64,000 bases of DNA. Origin: JAKVBK01 sp022447275 (lineage in GTDB: Bacteria > Pseudomonadota > Alphaproteobacteria > Rhodobacterales > Rhodobacteraceae). How positions within the stretch are numbered: position 1 is the first letter of the stretch; each line of letters starts with the position of its first letter. A model generated the notes under the pieces. That model was not told the origin of the DNA. It was given only the letters and a program-made list of their open reading frames with translations, and did no database searches. Below, piece after piece: positions 51,473-64,000 of the stretch. The stretch is from contig CP138932.1 of assembly GCA_047125605.1 (NCBI GenBank), positions 3,038,001 through 3,102,000 of the forward strand, given 5' to 3'. A program made the position numbers and the translations under genes.

Positions 51473-52529
51473 TTGAGCCCTCGATACTTTGTCGTTTGCA
51501 ATGATTTCCCAGCAGTTTCGGGCGTTCGTGCAGCCCTATATGATGCTGTTTGCCTATTGCGGGCCAGTGGTCGTGACGCGTGTGTCCTGCACACATTGCC
51601 CAATGCCCATTATACCTTGTCTACCCACAAATTCGAGACTTCCTACTTTAGTTGGCGTTTGCGTGCGGGCTGCTATTTGAACTGATCGCGTCGGGTGCCG
51701 TTCAAGGCGGGAATTGAGCGTGCGTTGGCCTTGCTTAAGCCCGCTGGAAATATTCCGTGTGAACCGCGGCCAGATCACATCATCATAGCGCCTGACCTAT
51801 TGGCGCATGCGTTTCAGTGGGCCTTTAGGGATTCGGTGCGCATTGTGTTTTCACAGACCCCTTTTGGATATCTGCATAGCTATAGGCTCGGGCAGATTTA
51901 TAACGAGGCGCCTAGGGAGGGTGTGGTTGGTAACCCCGCTCTTTCTGATAGCTACATAGATGCCATGGAACTCGTGGGTGCGACCCATGTTGATCGGGTT
52001 CCCAGTGCTTCAGATCTTGAAATTTTTTACTACCAACATGAAGAGCAGCGTAAAATTTGCTATCTGCTACGCAAGCGTTGCTTTGCGGCAGGTCTGATTG
52101 ATCAGGCCGCGCGCGCGCTCGAACATATCGGGGATTATGAACTGGTTTTTATCGACGGTACGAACCCGAGGCTGGTTGCCCAACAAATTTTCGAAAGCTG
52201 CTTCTTTATTTCATTGATGCGTACAGAGAGCTTGGGTCTCCCTGCCATAGAAGCGATGGCGTCTGGCTGTATCGTGATTGATTATACAGGCTTCGCCGCA
52301 ACAGAATTTTTGGACTCCGAATTCCGGGGTACCTGTCAGCGAGGGCAATACTGTTGGGCTCGTAAAAGCGGTGGAGCATGCGGTAGCCGACTACGACGCA
52401 AACCCTGACCCATGGGATCGGATGCGCCAACGGGCAAATGATCGTGTGCGCAGTCGTTACAACCCCGAAGTTTTCCGCAGCAGCCTTTTATCCGCGATCG
52501 ATGGGATTGAATGCCGCCTCGACAGCTGA
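51473..52529 (+). pseudogene. broken GT-B glycosyltransferase between rplL and rpoB
   Basis: One glycosyltransferase-like coding region in pieces. The first 70 codons (TTG 51473, SPRYFVVCNDFPAVSGVRAAL) end at TGA 51683; the same frame continues from 51686 through DHIIIAPDLLAHAFQWAF to the GT-B signature ESLGLPAIEAMASGCIVIDYTG (about 52227-52292). Near 52320-52330 the reading shifts by one base, and GVPVSEGNTVGLVKAVEHAV to the stop at 52529 continues the domain. Base composition is visibly more AT-rich than its neighbours, suggesting foreign origin. Substrate unknown; non-functional as read. Confidence 0.75.
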
Positions 52530-52855
52530 GCAAGCTGTGCGCTTGAAAAACACTCAAAAGTCAAGCTCTGGTATTGAATATTGCCCGAAAACCGTTAGTT
52601 AGTGGGCTCTCACGATTCTCTTGACACCCACCCTGCTTTGATTTTCTTCCCCGGCTCTACAGCCTAAACCAAACTAAGTCACTGATTTTTCATGGGCTAT
52701 CCTGTCGGGATGGCCTCTGAAAGGTCAGTTTTTCGCTTCGGGAGGGGTGCTTTGGCAAGCACCCCAGGCATAGAAGCACAACTGTCCGGAACAGGGCGTG
52801 GCTCCGTAAGCCCGGCGGAGTTAGGCCCGATACGAGACATGGAGAGATGTCCCTC
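52530..52855 (+). promoter_or_regulatory. rpoB upstream region with a strong hairpin
   Basis: 326 bases without a gene. A nine-pair hairpin GGGGTGCTT-tggc-AAGCACCCC lies at 52744-52765 without a T run. The GGAGAG ribosome site is at 52839-52844. The rpoBC promoter should be in the AT-richer part (52560-52690), because rplJL ends at its own terminator; no single pair of boxes stands out. Confidence 0.45.
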
Positions 52856-56992
<4,137 letters not shown>

Positions 56993-57063
56993 GGCCTGCT
57001 GGCCAAAAGGGGCGCGATCCGGCGCCCCGCCCCCCATTTTCCCACCTTCATTAGGATACTGAC

Positions 57064-61311
<4,248 letters not shown>

Positions 61312-61344
61312 TCGCGGCGGGCCGCTACGGCACCAACTAAATTG

Positions 61345-61380
61345 AAAAAGGCCCCCGTTGGCGGGGGCCTTTTGCTTTTC
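61345..61380 (+). terminator. intrinsic terminator after rpoC
   Basis: AAAAGGCCCCC (61346-61356), loop of six, GGGGGCCTTTT (61363-61373), then GCTTTT. Eleven-pair stem ending the rpoBC transcript. Confidence 0.92.
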
Positions 61381-61540
61381 TGGCCTTGCGCCGCCTGCTC
61401 CGCGACGGCGCAAAAACTTGCGCAGCGGGGCTTTCAAAGGCTGATCCGGCAGACTGTGGCGGCCTTGGGTTTGCGAACGGATCTTGGCCGGTGGCAAGTG
61501 CCGTCTGGTACTGGCTCCCGGTTGGTGCTAGGCGCGCTTT

Positions 61541-62419
61541 ATGGCGACAAGATCAGAAAACCTGCAGGGCGCGGCTCTGATGAGCGGCGCGATGGCGTGC
61601 TACACCATTAATGACGCGTTCCTCAAAGTGCTGTCCGATGACGTGCCCTTCTTTCAGTTGCTCTTTTTGCGCGGCGTGGCGACGACCGTTTTGATGTTCA
61701 TCATCGCCAAGGCCCTCGGCATGTTTGATCTGCGCATGTCGCGCCGCGACTGGTTTTTCGCCGCGTTGCGTACGCTGGGCGAAGTGGGGGCGGCCTACTG
61801 TTTCATCTCCGCGCTGTTCAACATGCCCATTGCCAACGTGTCGGCGATTTTGCAGGCCTTGCCGCTGACCGTTACCCTGGCCGGGGCGGTGTTTCTTAGG
61901 GAGCAGGTGGGGTGGCGTCGCTGGTCGGCGATTCTCGTGGGCTTTGTCGGCGTGCTGTTGATCGTCCGGCCGGGCGTGGATGGCTTTAACATCTATGGGA
62001 TTTACGCGCTGGGCGCGGTTGGCTTCGTGACCCTGCGTGATATCGCCACCCGGGGCCTAGCGCCCGGCGTATCATCGATGACGGTTGCGTGGATGGCGTC
62101 CGCGGGGGTGATGGTTTTCGGTGGTTTGGGTGCAGTGGGCACGCAATGGGCGCCCATGTCGGCATGGCACTGGGGGCTCTTGCTGGGCTCGGCGATTTTC
62201 ATTCAGGGCGGCTATTTGATGGCTGTCATGGTGATGCGGACGGGCGAAATCGCCTTTGTAACGCCGTTTCGCTACACCAGTCTTCTGTGGGCATTGATCC
62301 TTGGTCTGCTGATATTCAACGATTGGCCGGACGCACTGACGATGCTGGGGGCAAGCATTGTGGTGGCCACAGGGCTGTTCACCCTATGGCGCGAAAGCCG
62401 TCTCAAGCAGGCGGAATAG
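61541..62419 (+). CDS. DMT-superfamily (EamA) transporter
   Basis: 292 residues with ten hydrophobic segments in two EamA halves; the first repeat includes GAMACYTINDAFLKVLSDDVPFFQLLFLRG and the second ITFVTPFRYTSLLWALILG-like FVTPFRYTSLLWALILGLL. Similar roseobacter proteins are annotated as drug/metabolite or S-adenosylmethionine-type carriers; substrate cannot be told from sequence. It stands alone between rpoC and the str operon. The 160 bases before it show only the rpoC terminator. Confidence 0.88.
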   Translation: MATRSENLQGAALMSGAMACYTINDAFLKVLSDDVPFFQLLFLRGVATTVLMFIIAKALGMFDLRMSRRDWFFAALRTLGEVGAAYCFISALFNMPIANVSAILQALPLTVTLAGAVFLREQVGWRRWSAILVGFVGVLLIVRPGVDGFNIYGIYALGAVGFVTLRDIATRGLAPGVSSMTVAWMASAGVMVFGGLGAVGTQWAPMSAWHWGLLLGSAIFIQGGYLMAVMVMRTGEIAFVTPFRYTSLLWALILGLLIFNDWPDALTMLGASIVVATGLFTLWRESRLKQAE

Positions 62420-62460
62420 CCCTGTTGCGCGCGATCTGCGCGCGGGATGGCAACCACTTG

Positions 62461-62489
62461 TTGACACACCCCGCGACTCCCCCTATACG
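62461..62489 (+). promoter_or_regulatory. predicted promoter of rpsL-rpsG-fusA
   Basis: TTGACA (62461-62466), 17-base spacer, TATACG (62484-62489). It would give a leader of about 220 bases before rpsL. The -35 is a full consensus match. Confidence 0.6.
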
Positions 62490-62713
62490 GCGCCCACTCA
62501 GGCTGTGGGCGTATGCCCTCGGCCGTTCCAGAACTTAAGTGGTCAAGATCCGGGCAATCGCCCCGATCCTCTGGAATTCCACCGCGTCGGCCGGCAACAT
62601 CGGCCGCCAGCGGTTTTCCCGCGTTGTGCCGCAAGGTGTAGCGCAACGTGAGATAGAAACCCTGGCGCGTGCCGCGTGCCGCCGAAATTGAGCAATACGG
62701 GGACGATACCTGA

Positions 62714-63085
62714 ATGCCAACGATCCAGCAGCTGATCCGCAAGCCGCGGCAGCCTAAAATTAAACGCTCCAAGTCCATGCACCTGCAGGAGTGCCCGCAA
62801 AAGCGCGGCGTCTGCACACGCGTGTACACCACAACACCGAAAAAGCCGAACTCGGCCATGCGTAAGGTTGCCAAGGTGCGCCTGACGAACGGTTTCGAGG
62901 TCATCAGCTACATTCCCGGTGAAAGCCACAACCTTCAGGAACACTCTGTTGTCCTGATCCGTGGCGGCCGTGTGAAAGACCTTCCCGGCGTGCGCTACCA
63001 CATCCTGCGCGGCGTGCTCGACACGCAAGGCGTCAAGGATCGTCGCCAGCGTCGTTCGAAATATGGCGCCAAGCGCCCCAAGTAA
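62714..63085 (+). CDS. rpsL: 30S ribosomal protein S12
   Basis: 123 residues. PTIQQLIRKPRQ at the start, TTTPKKPNSAMRKVAKVRLTNG with Lys43 and GRVKDLPGVRYHILRG with the second conserved lysine, the positions altered in streptomycin resistance, here wild type. First gene of the str operon; rpsG follows after 12 bases. Confidence 0.98.
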   Translation: MPTIQQLIRKPRQPKIKRSKSMHLQECPQKRGVCTRVYTTTPKKPNSAMRKVAKVRLTNGFEVISYIPGESHNLQEHSVVLIRGGRVKDLPGVRYHILRGVLDTQGVKDRRQRRSKYGAKRPK

Positions 63086-63097
63086 GAGGATACAGCG

Positions 63098-63568
63098 ATG
63101 TCCCGTCGTCACGCTGCTGAAAAGCGCGAAGTTCTGCCCGACGCCAAGTTTGGCGATATCGTGCTGACCAAGTTCATGAACAACCTGATGATCGATGGTA
63201 AGAAGTCGGTCGCTGAGAAGATTGTCTACAACGCGCTCGACCGCGTCGAAGGCAAGCTCAAGCGCTCGCCCATCGAGGTTTTCACCGAAGCCCTCGACAA
63301 CGTGAAGCCCTCTGTTGAGGTGCGGTCCCGTCGTGTGGGTGGTGCTACCTACCAGGTGCCCGTCGAAGTGCGCCCCTCGCGCCGCGAAGCACTTGCAATC
63401 CGTTGGCTGATCGACGCTGCGCGCAAGCGCAACGAGAACACCATGGAAGAGCGCCTCGCCGGTGAGCTGGTTGATGCGGTGAACGCGCGCGGCACGGCCG
63501 TGAAGAAGCGCGAAGACACGCACAAGATGGCTGACGCCAACAAGGCGTTCTCCCACTACCGCTGGTAA
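63098..63568 (+). CDS. rpsG: 30S ribosomal protein S7
   Basis: 156 residues. SRRHAAEKREVLPDAKFGD, LTKFMNNLMIDGKKSVAEKIVYNALD and YQVPVEVRPSRREALAIRWL are diagnostic. S7 nucleates the 30S head and may regulate the operon. fusA follows after 59 bases. Confidence 0.98.
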   Translation: MSRRHAAEKREVLPDAKFGDIVLTKFMNNLMIDGKKSVAEKIVYNALDRVEGKLKRSPIEVFTEALDNVKPSVEVRSRRVGGATYQVPVEVRPSRREALAIRWLIDAARKRNENTMEERLAGELVDAVNARGTAVKKREDTHKMADANKAFSHYRW

Positions 63569-63627
63569 ATCCTTTCCCGTCGGCAGAACCGTCTGCCGGT
63601 ATTTTCATCTCTTGAGGACTCGAGCCA

Positions 63628-64000
63628 ATGGCACGCGACTATCCCCTCGAACGCTACCGCAACTTCGGCATCATGGCCCATATCGACGCAGGCAAAACAA
63701 CCTGCTCGGAGCGGATCCTGTACTACACCGGCAAATCCCACAACATCGGTGAGGTGCATGACGGCGCCGCCACCATGGACTGGATGGAGCAGGAACAGGA
63801 GCGCGGCATCACGATCACGTCCGCTGCGACAACCACCTTCTGGGAGCGCACCGAGGACGGCAAAACTGCCGACACCGAAAAGCACCGCCTGAACATCATC
63901 GACACCCCCGGCCACGTGGACTTCACCATTGAAGTTGAGCGTTCGCTGGCCGTGCTCGACGGTGCCGTTTGTGTGCTCGACGCCAACGCAGGCGTTGAAC
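63628..64000 (+). CDS. fusA: elongation factor G, N-terminal part (runs off the window)
   Basis: The first 124 residues are present. G1 is AHIDAGKT, switch I covers NIGEVHDGAATMDWMEQEQERGITITSA, and G3 is DTPGHVDF. EF-G drives translocation with GTP. The gene continues beyond base 64000. ATG 63628 follows a TTGAGGAC ribosome site. Confidence 0.98.
   Translation, partial: MARDYPLERYRNFGIMAHIDAGKTTCSERILYYTGKSHNIGEVHDGAATMDWMEQEQERGITITSAATTTFWERTEDGKTADTEKHRLNIIDTPGHVDFTIEVERSLAVLDGAVCVLDANAGVE

Overview
This window is a GC-rich stretch of an alphaproteobacterial chromosome, most likely from an aerobic anoxygenic phototroph of the Rhodobacterales (Roseobacter/Rhodobacter group). The evidence is gene order and protein sequence: dxs tail, idi-bchP-bchG, ppsR-ppaA, bchFNBHLM-lhaA-puhABC, acsF-puhE-hemA, cycA, crtA-bchIDO and crtIB-tspO. 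The only Mg-protoporphyrin monomethyl ester cyclase seen here is the oxygen-dependent AcsF. No BchE lies in the window. The species cannot be named from sequence alone.

Layout: 1-417 holds the end of dxs and a small Dabb-domain gene, then about 600 bases with what looks like a decayed SDR gene. 1016-4923 (minus) is the operon bchG - PucC-like carrier - bchP - idi. 5071-7316 (minus) carries the photosynthesis repressor ppsR and its antirepressor ppaA. 7317-7640 is a divergent control region with three TGT-N12-ACA PpsR palindromes. 7641-23544 (plus) is the long superoperon from bchF to hemA. 23705-25556 holds two small periplasmic electron carriers (pseudoazurin and cytochrome c2) with an unknown anchored protein between them on the other strand. 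26088-26744 is a VPxPA-CTERM-type gene interrupted by two in-frame TAA codons. 26998-31291 (minus) is crtA-bchI-bchD-bchO; 31443-34651 (plus) is crtI-crtB-tspO.

34744-45359 is housekeeping DNA: DUF3035 lipoprotein, lspA, purH, heparinase-like gene, rsmB, sdhE/SDHAF4-like assembly factor, dapB, rbfA, truB and others. 45519-64000 is the transcription/translation block nusG, rplKA, rplJL, rpoBC, rpsL-rpsG-fusA. This block is broken up by extra material: a lipoprotein plus hybrid histidine kinase between rplA and rplJ, a broken glycosyltransferase between rplL and rpoB, and a DMT transporter between rpoC and rpsL. Strong intrinsic terminators separate the pieces.

The phototrophy genes form one pathway: ALA synthesis (hemA), Mg insertion (bchHID), methylation (bchM), ring E closure (acsF), dark protochlorophyllide reduction (bchLNB), C3 hydration (bchF), and phytylation and its reduction (bchG, bchP). 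IPP supply (dxs, idi), carotenoids (crtIBA), and reaction-centre H subunit and assembly (puhABCE, lhaA) complete it. PpsR sites lie at the bchG start, in the ppaA/bchF interval and between crtA and crtI. No clearly novel multi-gene system was found. The most interesting points are apparently leaderless promoter layouts at crtI and bchG, the kinase/lipoprotein pair inside the ribosomal cluster, the two broken genes, and an embedded pseudoazurin.
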